Position numbers and translations under genes: made by a program. DNA of 64,000 nt. Origin: G963668345 sp965226215. Lineage in GTDB: Bacteria > Acidobacteriota > Terriglobia > Bryobacterales > UBA6623. Every line of letters begins with the position of its first letter. Position 1 is the first letter of the stretch. The stretch covers positions 4,030,001 to 4,094,000 of the forward strand of contig CBDDCH010000002.1 of assembly GCA_965226215.1 (NCBI GenBank), given 5' to 3'. This document shows positions 1-8,799 of this stretch, one piece after another. The notes beneath the pieces were generated by a model. The model made no database searches. It worked only from the letters and a program-made list of their open reading frames with translations, and had not been told where the DNA came from.

Positions 1-170
1 ACCTGCACGGAATCGTAGTTGATGACCTCCCCGTTGTAGCGTTCGGCCACGGCAAGCGCCAACTCGCTTTTACCGGACGCAGAGGGACCGAGTATGACCA
101 CAAGTGGGTAGGGAGAACGATCAGCAGGATAAGAAGGAGGATTCTTGCCGCTTAGTGGCCGGTGGGGCAT
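1..170 (-). CDS. miaA: tRNA dimethylallyltransferase, N-terminal part
   Basis: The gene runs off the left edge, so only about 56 N-terminal residues are visible. Translation from the ATG at 168-170 gives a leader of about 22 residues and then LVVILGPSASGKSELALAVA, a Walker A loop, followed by GEVINYDSVQ, which matches the start of MiaA. MiaA transfers a dimethylallyl group to A37 of tRNAs that read codons starting with U. The leader is longer than in many MiaA proteins, and no other ATG lies between it and the P-loop. Family identity is clear; the start is less certain. Confidence 0.85.
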   Translation of the reverse strand, partial: MPHRPLSGKNPPSYPADRSPYPLVVILGPSASGKSELALAVAERYNGEVINYDSVQ

Positions 171-261
171 GTGTCGTGACCGAAACTCACATTTCAGCCG
201 GGATTTCGAACGACGACAGGCGCGAAAAGGAATTCGCTGTACCAGCCGTCTCGACAGCGGT

Positions 262-1701
262 TCAAGACTTCCGGCCGCTTGCCCATACCGACTCCGGTGG
301 AGCTTGCCAAGCACCCAGGGCTTCTTCGAGTTTGCCGGCAACGGCCAAGACCAGTTGGTCTTCAAACGGTCGCCCCACGAGCTGGACGCCAATGGGCAAG
401 CCTTCAGCGGAACGGCCAACCGGCACAACGACCGAGGGGTTGCCGAACAGATTGAAGATCACGCAGGCCGTGAACACCTGCTCGTAGGTGACCTCACGGC
501 CGTCAATCGTCCATGATCGTTCGCCGTGCCGGAACGCGGGAACCGATCCTACGGGGCAAAGCAGAACTTGGTGGTCCTGCATTTGTTCCAACAATGAGGC
601 TCTCAGGGTATCGCGTGTCAGCCAGGTTTCCAGGAATTTTTCATAGGTAACAGCTTCTGCCTCTTCGACCGGAGCTGTCAGGTCTCCTACGATCGGGTGG
701 AGCTCGTCCTCACGTCCCTTGATCATCGGCGCCAGCAATGTCGTAGCCACCACGCCGAAAAACGTCCACCAAAGATCGCGCGCCGATTCCATACCCTTCA
801 GCCGAAAGGGCTCGAGCCGCAGTCCTTGTTCCTCAAGCTTCTGAGCGGCGGTCCGCACCGCTTGCCGCGTCTCCCTCGTAACCGGGTTGATGCCATCGTC
901 CTCGAACCAGCCTACGGTCAGCCCGGACAGGTCCGTCTCTTGCGTGGCTTTCAAGCTGAGCGGAACGCTTGAAGGGTCACTGAATTCCTCCCCGGAAGTG
1001 ACAGCCAGTAGGAGCTGTAAGTCCTCCACGCGACGCGCCATGGGGCCGACCACGCCCGTAAAAGCCGATGGGCCGATACACGCCGGCCAGTGGCCGCCGC
1101 GAGGAATCAGCCCCGGCGTGGGCTTGAGACCGCCGATGCCGCAGAAATGCGCGGGGACCCGAATCGAACCACCTCCGTCGCTTCCGAATCCCGCCGCCGA
1201 GCAGCCGGAAGCGATCGCGGCGCTTTCTCCACCGCTCGAGCCGCCGGCGGTCACCTCGAGGTCCCAGGGGTTGTTCGTTCGGCCATAGAGAAGATTGTCG
1301 GTCTCGTAGGCCATAAGAAGGTCGGGCACGTTCGTCGTGCCCACTACGATTGCGCCGGCTTCACGCAAGCGGGCGACCAGCGTCGCGTCCTGCTTGGCGA
1401 TATGGCCTTTCCGCAACTTCGTGCCGCATTCAGATCGCAATCCAGCAACGTCGATCGAGCTCTTGATCGTGACCGGCACCCCGGCTAGCGGCCCGGTTTC
1501 TTCTCCCCTGGCCAACCTTGTTTCGAGCGCAAGCGCTTCCTCCCCGGCTCGTTCCGCATTGAGGTCGACGATCGCGTTGAGGACGGGGTTGACCTGCATG
1601 ACGCGGTCGAGGTGCGCTTCCAGCAGCTCGCGCGGCGATACCTTCTTCTCACGTACGAGAGCGGCCAGCTCACAGGCAGAGCGGAAAATCAAATCCTGCA
1701 T
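262..1701 (-). CDS. Amidase (amidase signature family)
   Basis: A 479-residue protein of the normal length for amidase-signature hydrolases, which cleave amides through a Ser-cisSer-Lys triad. The triad is visible as Lys80 (PVTIKSS), Ser155 (TAGGSSGGES) and Ser179 (GSDGGGSIRVP). Substrate specificity cannot be read from the sequence. It lacks obvious GatB/GatC neighbours, so a general amidase is more likely than GatA. I place the start at the ATG at 1699-1701; an in-frame TTG two codons upstream is possible. No signal peptide is seen. An IS630 element lies just upstream (1777-2929) and may have separated the gene from its original promoter. Confidence 0.85.
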   Translation of the reverse strand: MQDLIFRSACELAALVREKKVSPRELLEAHLDRVMQVNPVLNAIVDLNAERAGEEALALETRLARGEETGPLAGVPVTIKSSIDVAGLRSECGTKLRKGHIAKQDATLVARLREAGAIVVGTTNVPDLLMAYETDNLLYGRTNNPWDLEVTAGGSSGGESAAIASGCSAAGFGSDGGGSIRVPAHFCGIGGLKPTPGLIPRGGHWPACIGPSAFTGVVGPMARRVEDLQLLLAVTSGEEFSDPSSVPLSLKATQETDLSGLTVGWFEDDGINPVTRETRQAVRTAAQKLEEQGLRLEPFRLKGMESARDLWWTFFGVVATTLLAPMIKGREDELHPIVGDLTAPVEEAEAVTYEKFLETWLTRDTLRASLLEQMQDHQVLLCPVGSVPAFRHGERSWTIDGREVTYEQVFTACVIFNLFGNPSVVVPVGRSAEGLPIGVQLVGRPFEDQLVLAVAGKLEEALGAWQAPPESVWASGRKS

Positions 1702-1776
1702 GGTCAAGTAGCGAGCGATCCGGGGCCGACGCGATCGGAATCTTGCATTACACCACAGGGCACCCCGCCTAACCTA

Positions 1777-2929
1777 GTGTAGTGCCACTAACGGTTCTGG
1801 ACAATGGCGTGGGTTTTGGCGGCGCGCTCGACTTTGGCGAGGATATCTTGTGCCGGAGCTGTCCAGACAAAGGGCTTGGCCGCTTGGTTGCTCGCTTCCA
1901 GGTACTCGTGGATGGCGGCCTCGAGTTCGGGAACACTGCGGAACACGCCGCGGCGGATGCGCTTCTGTGTCAGCTCGCGGAACCAGCGCTCGACGAGATT
2001 GAGCCAAGAAGAAGACGTGGGAATGAAGTGAAAGTGGAAGCGGGGGTGCTTCGCGAGCCACTTCTTCACCTGCTCATGCTTATGCGTGGAGTAGTTGTCC
2101 ACGATCAGATGCAGCTCCAGCGCCGGTGGCGTTTCGCGATCGATCTTGCGTAGGAATTTGAGGAATTCCTGGTGCCGATGTCGCGGCAGACAGTCCCCGA
2201 TCACCTGGCCGTCGAGCACATTGAAGGCGGCGAACAGCGTCGTTGTGCCATGTCGTTTGAAGTCGTGGGTCATGGTGCCGGCGCGACCCTTTTTCAGGGG
2301 CAGTCCCGGCTGGCTGCGGTCTAAGGCCTGGATCTGGCTTTTCTCATCGACGCTGAGCACCAGCGCGTGCTCGGGCGGATTCAAGTACAGCCCGACCACG
2401 TCGCGGAGTTTCTCGACGAACTGCTTGTCGCGGCTGAGCTTGAAAGTTTCGAGGCGATGGGGCTGCAGTCCGTGCGCTTTCCAGACGCGCTGGATGGCCA
2501 TCTTGGAGACGCCCAAGTGCTTGGCGATGGTGCGGGTGCTCCAATGCGTGGCCGCCCGGGGCTTCTCGTGAAGCGTTGTATCGAGGATGCATTGGACGAA
2601 TTCAGCGGAGAGCGCCGGTTTGCGTCCGGGGCGCGTCCGATCGCGGAGTCCGTCGAGGCCGGACTGGGCGAAGCGCTTTCGCCACAGGATGACGGTCTTG
2701 CGGTTGACGCCGAGTTCGCGGGCCATGGCGTGGTTCGCCAACCCCTGCGCACAGCGCAAAACAATGTGCGCTCGCAAGACCATTTTCTGCGTCGTATTGC
2801 GGCCTCGAACGAGGCGACGAAGAGCGTTTCGCTGCGGAGCGGTGAGGGCTAGAGCGTCAGCGGATGGCCACATAAACCATCCTACCGCGAAAAGGGTGTT
2901 ATTGTACAGCTATTTATGTGGCACTACAC
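1777..2929 (-). mobile_element. IS630-family insertion sequence
   Basis: The ends are perfect inverted repeats: GTGTAGTGCCAC at 1777-1788 and its complement at 2918-2929. Both are flanked by TA within a CTAG context (1775-1776 and 2930-2931), as expected for IS630 elements, which insert at and duplicate TA. The element is 1153 bp with one transposase gene that fills it; the transposase stop codon lies inside the left repeat. It looks intact. Confidence 0.9.
1788..2873 (-). CDS. IS630-family transposase
   Basis: A 361-residue DDE transposase. The N-terminal third is a winged-helix/homeodomain-like DNA-binding region (LRDRTRPGRKPALS and STRTIAKHLGVS are typical). The catalytic DDE_3 domain shows the three acidic residues in LSVDEKSQIQ, LIVDNYSTHK and SWLNLVERWF. 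The frame is uninterrupted and the length is normal, so it is probably functional. It starts at the ATG at 2871-2873, inside the element. Confidence 0.93.
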   Translation of the reverse strand: MWPSADALALTAPQRNALRRLVRGRNTTQKMVLRAHIVLRCAQGLANHAMARELGVNRKTVILWRKRFAQSGLDGLRDRTRPGRKPALSAEFVQCILDTTLHEKPRAATHWSTRTIAKHLGVSKMAIQRVWKAHGLQPHRLETFKLSRDKQFVEKLRDVVGLYLNPPEHALVLSVDEKSQIQALDRSQPGLPLKKGRAGTMTHDFKRHGTTTLFAAFNVLDGQVIGDCLPRHRHQEFLKFLRKIDRETPPALELHLIVDNYSTHKHEQVKKWLAKHPRFHFHFIPTSSSWLNLVERWFRELTQKRIRRGVFRSVPELEAAIHEYLEASNQAAKPFVWTAPAQDILAKVERAAKTHAIVQNR

Positions 2930-3354
2930 TAGCGGTCGAACCAAATCGCCTTGCTCTCCAGGGCCTCTCAAGCACACGAAAGAGAAGTAGATCGGCTTAG
3001 TGCTTACTTTGCAATGTCTTACGAGGTGAGAAGGATTCTTGAGTTCCGCTCCATTTGATCACCGGAGACCAAGGGCGCGAGTTCGCCCTCAACAAAACAT
3101 TTAATATGACGATCTTCGTACAGCAAAAATTTTTCACAATGGTATTGACACCGGGTAGGTCGGACGCTTAAACTCACTGCTGGAGTTGGCCGATCACCCG
3201 ACTGCTGGATGGTTCAGCTGTCTCAATAATTTCATCTGCTCGCGGATCTCGAAACGGCGGGCTGCAAAGGCTGTCCGAAGCCACTGAAGCAGGCGGCCAA
3301 CTCGGGAAGAACTTTCGCAATCGCGGAAGTCTGGCCCAAACGGAGAACTAGGCC
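2930..3354 (+). other. Intergenic region with possible promoter
   Basis: This 425-bp stretch between the IS630 end and the next gene has no convincing ORF. Its right half is AT-richer than the surroundings. A promoter-like pair, TTGACA at 3145-3150 and TAAACT at 3169-3174 with an 18-bp spacer, points toward the gene at 3355. Confidence 0.5.
3145..3174 (+). promoter_or_regulatory. Candidate sigma70-type promoter
   Basis: A perfect -35 hexamer TTGACA (3145-3150), an 18-bp spacer and TAAACT (3169-3174) as the -10. It lies about 180 bp upstream of the RsbRD-like gene. Based on motif match only. Confidence 0.4.
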
Positions 3355-3930
3355 ATGATCTCTCAAAAACTTCTTCGATTCGTTCAGGAAAACGCTAACC
3401 GCTTGACCACGGACTTGGTACAAGCGCTTCAGGAGAATCCGAGAACCTACGGCTATCGGTCGATCTCGCCCGACCGGCTGATCGAACTGAAGTCGGATCT
3501 TTATGTGAATCTAGGAAAGTGGCTGAGCGCGCGATCCAAGTTTGCCCTTGAGTCGCGATACCGGAAACTGGGCCGGCAGCGGTATCTGGACGGCATTCCT
3601 TTGAGCCATGTGATCCACGCGCTGAACCTCACCAAGACGATGTTGCTCCACTACATCCGCCGGGCGCTGCCGGGGGACTCGGGGGAACTTCCCCTCGAGC
3701 ATGAGTTGGTTCTCGCCATTTCCGAGTTCTTTGACGAGGCGATCTATTTCGCGTCGATGGGCTATGAAGACGCTTGTCGGGCCAGTCTCGCCTCGCCGGA
3801 GCAGGCCGAAATCGCCAAAAAGCTGTCCGCCGGCATTCCCCGGCTGTCAAGCGCCCTGCAAGTGGAAGAACAGGGCGAAATTGACCTGCCGATTAGCCGC
3901 GCCGGTGATATCGGTGAAGCCTCCGGTTAG
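3355..3930 (+). CDS. RsbRD N-terminal-like sensor domain protein
   Basis: A 191-residue, mostly helical protein. The pattern of helices, LVQALQENPRTYGYRSISP near residues 22-40, the YRKLGRQRYLDGIPLSHVIH segment and an aromatic-rich fourth helix ending EFFDEAIYF, resembles the RsbRD N-terminal four-helix domain of stressosome co-antagonist proteins. No STAS or kinase domain follows, so the sensory domain stands alone and the last 45 residues look disordered. It starts at the ATG at 3355, with GGAGAA upstream as ribosome binding site. The signal sensed is unknown. Confidence 0.6.
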   Translation: MISQKLLRFVQENANRLTTDLVQALQENPRTYGYRSISPDRLIELKSDLYVNLGKWLSARSKFALESRYRKLGRQRYLDGIPLSHVIHALNLTKTMLLHYIRRALPGDSGELPLEHELVLAISEFFDEAIYFASMGYEDACRASLASPEQAEIAKKLSAGIPRLSSALQVEEQGEIDLPISRAGDIGEASG

Positions 3931-4245
3931 CAGCGGACCCCTGTAGCATCAAGGCCTTTTGCTCTTGTGGCGCACGCATTCTTGCGTGCCGCGTCGAGAG
4001 TCTCGCGAAAATAGCCTCCCGATGTAAAGCGGGCTAACAGTTCAGCGGCGTTTTCATCCGCCGTTGTGCGCCGCAGGCACATGGTTAACGGGCTGGCTTT
4101 CCTACATGCCGAGGGAAGCCCGGTCGGACGTTTGCCCACAACTGAAGTTGCTTCCGGCTTCCTCGCTGGACAAGAACGAGCCTCCTCCTGGAAACCGCGA
4201 ACCAACGGAGTAGCGGACCAACCGATGACGCCAATCATCCCCTGC
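3931..4245. other. Intergenic region between convergent genes
   Basis: 315 bp without a supported gene. It contains a 7-bp perfect hairpin (GCACGCA at 3972-3978, loop TTCT, TGCGTGC at 3983-3989) that could act as a weak bidirectional terminator between the convergent genes, although no T-tract follows. Confidence 0.4.
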
Positions 4246-5649
4246 TTACTGTAGCGTGCCGATTGTCTCCCGCTTATTGGCTTCCCAGGCCGTTAGGCCA
4301 CCGGCTAACTCTTCGATCTCCGTGAACCCTTCCTGCTGCAGGATGCTGGCCGCGATCGAGGAGCGATATCCGCCCGCGCAATGTACGGCAAGTGTTCTGT
4401 CTTTGGGCAGCTCGGAAGCTCTCCCTCTCAGCTGGTTCAGTGGAATATGCACACTGCCTCTGATATGTTTCACCTCGCGTTCCTTCGGCGCTCGGACATC
4501 GACCACCAGCGGAGGCGAAGGAGATGAAAGCTCGTTCGCCAGAGTTGCGGCATCGACGCGGTCCCATCCATCCACGAGATCGGGACGCTGTTCCAGAGCT
4601 TGAATCCCCTCCCCAAGGTACCCGCTGACGCGGTCAAAACCGATGCGTCCCAGACGTTTGGCAGCTTCCTCTTCACTTCCCGGTTCACAGATGAGGGCGA
4701 TCCGTTCTTCCGGGTTGAGGAGAGTTCCAGCCCAAGTGGCATACTGGCCTCCTAGCCCGATATTCAGGCTGCCGACCAGGTGAGCTTTGGCGAAATCTGC
4801 TGGGTCCCGGGTGTCGAGAACTTGTGCTCCTGACCGCTGCCTATCAAGAACCTGGTCCAGCGAGAGCGGTTTCAGCTCGCGCCGCAGGACCTGTTCCAGC
4901 GTCTCCCGCTCTTTCGTGTTCAGAATGGCGTCGTAGGTAAAGTATTGGGGCGCCTCGGGCTGGTCAACCGTCACGATGCGGATGAAATCCTCTTTGCTCA
5001 TAGGCTGCAAGGCATAGTTATAGCGCCGTTGGTCGCCTATCGTTGAAACGGTCTCCGCGCTGAGGTTCTTGCCGCAAAGTGATCCCGCTCCGTGGGTTGG
5101 GTAGACGAGCGTTTTGTCGGGAAGCTTCAGCAGCTTTTCATGAACTGAGTCATAGAGCATTTCACCCAACTGGCGTGCCGACCAGCCGAGCGAGGCCCGC
5201 AAGTCCGGACGGCCTACATCTCCAACAAACAGCGTGTCGCCAGTCAGAACAGCATGGGGCTCGTCCTCGCTCTTCTCGCGGTCATAGAGCGAGATGCAGA
5301 TCGATTCCACCGTATGCCCGGGTGTTTCGAGAGTCTGTAGACGGATCCTTCCCAGACTCAAGACATCGCCGTCCTTCATTGGCGTGAACTCGAACTCTGC
5401 CTTGGCCCGCGCTCCAAGATAGATCCGGGCCCCTTCCCGATCCCGAAGTTCGAGATGCCCGGCAATGAAGTCCGCGTGAGAGTGCGTAAGAAACACGTGG
5501 CGGATCTCAAGGTTTGATTTCCGTGCGTCTTCGAGATATTGATCGACGTCGCGCTGCGGATCGATAACGACGGCCTCCCGCGATGACTCGTCTCCAATCA
5601 GAAAGGAGGCGTGCGCTAGGCAGTTCAAGTAGTACTGTTTGAAGATCAT
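4246..5649 (-). CDS. MBL-fold hydrolase with two rhodanese domains (persulfide dioxygenase-like)
   Basis: A 467-residue cytoplasmic protein. Residues 1-250 form a metallo-beta-lactamase fold with the metal-binding motif THSHADF (His56, His58, Asp60), TPGHT and LTGDTLFVGDVGRPDL, the pattern of ETHE1/CstB-type persulfide dioxygenases. Two rhodanese domains follow at about 265-365 and 375-465. The second carries a catalytic-looking Cys loop (VHCAGGYRS); the first has a Cys but an atypical loop (LICEPGSE). CstB-like proteins oxidise persulfides in sulfide detoxification, so that role is inferred here. It is transcribed alone. Confidence 0.8.
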   Translation of the reverse strand: MIFKQYYLNCLAHASFLIGDESSREAVVIDPQRDVDQYLEDARKSNLEIRHVFLTHSHADFIAGHLELRDREGARIYLGARAKAEFEFTPMKDGDVLSLGRIRLQTLETPGHTVESICISLYDREKSEDEPHAVLTGDTLFVGDVGRPDLRASLGWSARQLGEMLYDSVHEKLLKLPDKTLVYPTHGAGSLCGKNLSAETVSTIGDQRRYNYALQPMSKEDFIRIVTVDQPEAPQYFTYDAILNTKERETLEQVLRRELKPLSLDQVLDRQRSGAQVLDTRDPADFAKAHLVGSLNIGLGGQYATWAGTLLNPEERIALICEPGSEEEAAKRLGRIGFDRVSGYLGEGIQALEQRPDLVDGWDRVDAATLANELSSPSPPLVVDVRAPKEREVKHIRGSVHIPLNQLRGRASELPKDRTLAVHCAGGYRSSIAASILQQEGFTEIEELAGGLTAWEANKRETIGTLQ

Positions 5650-5843
5650 GGTGTTCGTCCCTGTCCCGGGCCGGGCATCACGTTACCGAGTAACGGCGGA
5701 ACCACCCGATTGCTCCTTCACGATGCTTTCCCGCCAACCGTTTCTCGGCCTGTGGGATGGCACCTCCTTTTTCTCTTCCTCCCTTGTTCGCCGGGGCTGC
5801 TTCCTTCACCGACTGGAAGTTGAAAGAAGTGGTAGATTCAACC

Positions 5844-6005
5844 TCAGTTCGCAGGTCGGTCCTCGTCCTGCGTGCCACCGGCCGGTTTCAGGGAGTCAAT
5901 GGCCTTCACTGCTTCGCGCTTGGCTTGCATCCTTATGTGCGAGTCGTGCTCCAGCATCTCTCTACTCACGTGTCCGGCTATGGCCATCAGCGTTTGCTCA
6001 GGCAC
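5844..6005 (-). pseudogene. Remnant of a tyrosine recombinase (phage-type integrase) C-terminus
   Basis: The last 53 codons read PEQTLMAIAGHVSREMLEH, then DSHIRMQAKREAVKAIDS, the classic C-terminal GH...Y box of a tyrosine recombinase. The catalytic tyrosine, normally in LEHYSHIR, is Asp here (GAC instead of TAC), and no upstream Arg/His catalytic box is present in frame. It is a decayed 3' stump left by an integrated element. Overlap with other reading frames here is incidental. Confidence 0.75.
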
Positions 6006-6026
6006 CCCAGCTTCGGCGGGGAGTGG

Positions 6027-6419
6027 GAAAAGACCGCTGACAACGCTGACGATTGTGAGGATAATGATTTCTCGACCACCAACAATAACTCTGCCAAGGT
6101 GAAGCTCGATGCGCGTGACGAAGCATCCGCTGCCGATTGGGACTGTCATTTCACGATGTCGACTGACACGAACCCGGCCGGGAAGCAGTCGTTCGGCGAG
6201 TGCGGTTACCATGTGTTCAACTCGGGTGCGACAGTAAAGCTCATAGTAAGTGCCATGCTGAAAAAAAGGCCGAGCTTCAGCACCACAGAGGACGGGCAGA
6301 TCATCATGTGCGTCATTAATGCTGACAATTCCTTGGACTGCGATGGCGACGGCGACACGGATGGGGACGAGATCAACGCAGGAACCGATCCCTGCGACCC
6401 TACCGACCCTACTCCGTGA
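6027..6419 (+). pseudogene. 3' fragment of a calcium-binding-repeat protein
   Basis: The open frame ends in a thrombospondin type 3-like stretch, DCDGDGDTDGDEINAGTDP, preceded by Cys-containing, Asn/Ser-rich sequence typical of secreted proteins. There is no credible start or signal peptide: upstream the frame runs into the integrase remnant on the opposite strand. I read it as the 3' end of a gene whose 5' part was lost in a recombination. A hairpin terminator follows at 6461-6487. Its original function is unknown. Confidence 0.45.
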
Positions 6420-6460
6420 AAATCGCCGCACGTTTTGTGTGCGGTGGAGATTTGAGAGCT

Positions 6461-6487
6461 AGCCTGCTTCGGTAACCGGAGCAGGCT
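6461..6487 (+). terminator. Hairpin terminator
   Basis: AGCCTGCT (6461-6468) pairs with AGCAGGCT (6480-6487) around a CGG/CCG inner stem, and a T-rich stretch (TGTGTTTT) follows. It fits a rho-independent terminator for the fragment ending at 6419. Confidence 0.6.
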
Positions 6488-6571
6488 ACCTGTGTTTTGA
6501 CCGCCTTTCCGGCCGGGGCAGTGAGTCCGAGCGCTTGTCGGCCCTCCTTCTTTTTCGTCACAATAAACCCC

Positions 6572-8083
6572 ATGGCAGGTTCGCTTCGGGCCGGGGCTTT
6601 CCTCCGATCTCTCTTCGCCGTGCCGGCCATCGTGGTTTCCCTTGCGGCGTCCGTGCAGCTCGAAGGCACCGTCTATCTTCGCGGCGGCGACAACCGTATT
6701 CCCCTGGCGGGCGCTTTCGTCGCCGTCCGTTCGGCCGAGCGCGGGCCTTTTCTGGTCACGGTTAGAACAGACTCAAAGGGCCGGTACCGGATCGTCAACC
6801 TTCGCCCACAGCGCCTCGTCGTGAGCGCCTCGCGTCCCGGCTACTACACCCAACTGGTCGGCGGCCGAACAGGTTCCGAAGTCCCCCTCGATTGTTCCGG
6901 TGGATGCAGCTATGCCGGGATTGATTTTGAGCTGATACCCGGCGCGGTCGTCAGTGGAGTAGTGCTCGACCGGTTCGGGCACCCAGTTGAGCGCGTGAGT
7001 GTCTCCGTGGCGGTCCGAGGCCGCGGGGGGAGCAAGACCACCATTACAGACGACCGCGGAAGGTTTCGGGTGGCCGGCCTCAGGCCGGGCGACTACGTGG
7101 TTCGCGCGCGGTTTGGGCGCGGAAGCTCAGGTCTTACGGCCGACCCGGTCCAGCTTGAGCTGAGCGCGGGAGAAGAGCATACAGGAATTCGGCTCTCTCT
7201 CGCCGGCCTCGGCGCCGGCTCCCAAACGGAAGATACCGCCCGCGGCAGCCATTCCGGCTTCCAGGTCGCGGGGATGGTGTCCGGAATCGGCGCCGGTAGC
7301 GAAAAGCGGGTCCGGCTGCGCCTGAACGGGATCTCGGAACAGGGGCAAAGCTATTCGGCGCGAACTGATGTTTCCGGTCGCTTCACGGTCGAGGGCGTCG
7401 CGGTCGGGCGCTACGCAGTGACCGCGAGGTCCGGTCGAAGCAGGCACTCCTTGGGGGAAGTCGAAGTGCAGGGTGACATCGTGGGCTTGGTCCTGGTTCC
7501 CGCACCAACCGGCAGCGTGGCTGGTAAGGTGCAAATCAGCGCCGACTCTCCGCCGGCCCAGGTCCGATTGACGTTTTCTTCCAACCAGGGGTCGGAGCGT
7601 CGCAGAGTTCTCGTCCGTGCGCCCCGGTTCGAATTCCAATTACCCGACCTGGAGCCGGGTTCGTACCGGATTGTAACGACCTCGCGCGATGTCTACGTCA
7701 AGGGAATCAGTCAGGGTGACGAGATCATTTCGGCCGACGATGTGACCATCTCGGCCGGCGCCAACCGGCTGGAAATCGTGGTGGCAGCGGAGCACGGCCG
7801 GGTCTACGGAACCATCCATGAGCCGGGTAGCGGTCAGCCCCTGCCCCTGGCTCGGGTTGCTCTCGACGGCCCGAAGGGAATGCGCCCGCTGCAAGCAGAC
7901 CAGAACGGTCGGTTTTCATTTGATCGCGTTGTTCCTGGGGAGTATCGCATCTGCGCCTGGACCGACATCGATCCCAACCTTATCTCGGAGGAGGCAAGCT
8001 GGGAAGCGGCCGGCTGCGAGGAGAAAGTCATTCCCGTGGCGCCCGACAGCAAAGTCGAAATCGACCTGACGGCGACACCATGA
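6572..8083 (+). CDS. Secreted carboxypeptidase-regulatory-like repeat protein
   Basis: A 503-residue protein made of about five beta-sandwich repeats of the carboxypeptidase regulatory-like (CarboxypepD_reg / CNA-B-like) type. Each contains a turn such as TDSKGRYRI, TDDRGRFRVAGLRPGDY, TDVSGRFTVEGVAVGRY or ADQNGRFSFDRVVPGEY. I chose the ATG at 6572 because it gives a signal peptide (positively charged SLRAGAFLRSLF, then AVPAIVVSLAAS); the open frame extends 25 codons upstream without one. No enzymatic domain or TonB barrel is attached. Such proteins are abundant in Acidobacteria and are probably exported, with adhesion or binding roles. The gene ends 30 bp before a miniature element. Confidence 0.8.
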   Translation: MAGSLRAGAFLRSLFAVPAIVVSLAASVQLEGTVYLRGGDNRIPLAGAFVAVRSAERGPFLVTVRTDSKGRYRIVNLRPQRLVVSASRPGYYTQLVGGRTGSEVPLDCSGGCSYAGIDFELIPGAVVSGVVLDRFGHPVERVSVSVAVRGRGGSKTTITDDRGRFRVAGLRPGDYVVRARFGRGSSGLTADPVQLELSAGEEHTGIRLSLAGLGAGSQTEDTARGSHSGFQVAGMVSGIGAGSEKRVRLRLNGISEQGQSYSARTDVSGRFTVEGVAVGRYAVTARSGRSRHSLGEVEVQGDIVGLVLVPAPTGSVAGKVQISADSPPAQVRLTFSSNQGSERRRVLVRAPRFEFQLPDLEPGSYRIVTTSRDVYVKGISQGDEIISADDVTISAGANRLEIVVAAEHGRVYGTIHEPGSGQPLPLARVALDGPKGMRPLQADQNGRFSFDRVVPGEYRICAWTDIDPNLISEEASWEAAGCEEKVIPVAPDSKVEIDLTATP

Positions 8084-8113
8084 CGCGCTGGCCGGCAATC
8101 GCATTGGCAATAG

Positions 8114-8454
8114 GGCCCAGAACCAGAGTTCGCGTCATGGGCCGCCATCTGTGACGGGATGAAGTGGCCGCCAGCGGGTTCACGCCTCCTCACCAGCCGA
8201 TTTGGCGCCTCATCTCGCCATTTCTCGTTGCTCCAGAAGAGAATCTTGAGCATGAAACGACACCGGGACGAGCACGATCTCGGCGAGCGCTGGTCGTGGA
8301 CGCACGACGAGTTCGACTTGCTTCGAAACCGCACAGACAGCGGCCCAATAACGACTTAGAGACGCCTACGCCAGTTGCTGGCGCGCGATTCGAGGGCCTC
8401 TGGAAATCCGGACCGCCAGATGGCGGCCCATGACGCGAACTCTGGTTCTGGGCC
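8114..8454. mobile_element. 341-bp miniature element with 38-bp perfect inverted repeats
   Basis: Positions 8114-8151 and 8417-8454 are exact reverse complements over 38 bp, beginning GGCCCAGAACCAG. A 38-bp repeat length is typical of Tn3-family transposons. The interior keeps the start of a Tn3-type transposase (8252-8359). It therefore looks like a Tn3-derived miniature element that could be moved in trans. No clear 5-bp target duplication is seen (AATAG left, AAGTA right). Confidence 0.7.
8252..8359 (+). pseudogene. N-terminal stub of a Tn3-family transposase (DUF4158-like)
   Basis: A 35-codon ORF with HDLGERWSWTHDEFDLLRNR, which resembles the opening of Tn3 transposases (the DUF4158 pattern of W-T, acidic E-L, LL-N-K/R-T). 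It stops after a few more codons, so only the first helices are kept. Its place inside a pair of 38-bp inverted repeats supports the reading. Resemblance was judged by eye. Confidence 0.45.
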
Positions 8455-8799
8455 AAGTAGTTAAAGGAACAAGTAGTAGGAGCGACGATCCTGTGGATAA
8501 CTCACTGAAAACAAAAGAGAAACCACCGGGAGAGGGGGGCTGACGCCCCCCGCAAAAGGCAAAACCAAAACCTTCCTTATAGGTAACAAACTGAAAACAC
8601 AAGACTTACGCCATACCGCGGCGGATCGGCAACAAAGCCCAAGCCCAAGCCCAACCCAAACCCCCGGATAGCCTCCGCCAAGGGGCGAGTCAAGCCGGTG
8701 GCGCGGCTCCTACGCTGCGCTACGGCCCTACGGGTGACAGCGCCCCTCGGCTGCGGCTCAAGGCGGCTGGGGAGAGACGGGCAGCGACGAGCGCCGCGA
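8455..8799. other. Non-coding stretch with DnaA box and G/C hairpin
   Basis: No supported gene. It contains an exact DnaA-box sequence TGTGGATAA (8492-8500) and a 7-bp G/C hairpin (8534-8540 paired with 8545-8551). A purine/pyrimidine-skewed stretch with repeated CCCAAGC units follows near 8637-8660. This could be leftover from a plasmid or conjugative element, next to the ATPase remnant. Confidence 0.4.

Noticed and set aside
5757..6026. N-terminal extension of the calcium-binding-repeat fragment
   Set aside because: It lies antisense to the integrase stump, has no signal peptide and no coherent sequence; only the part from about 6027 looks coding.
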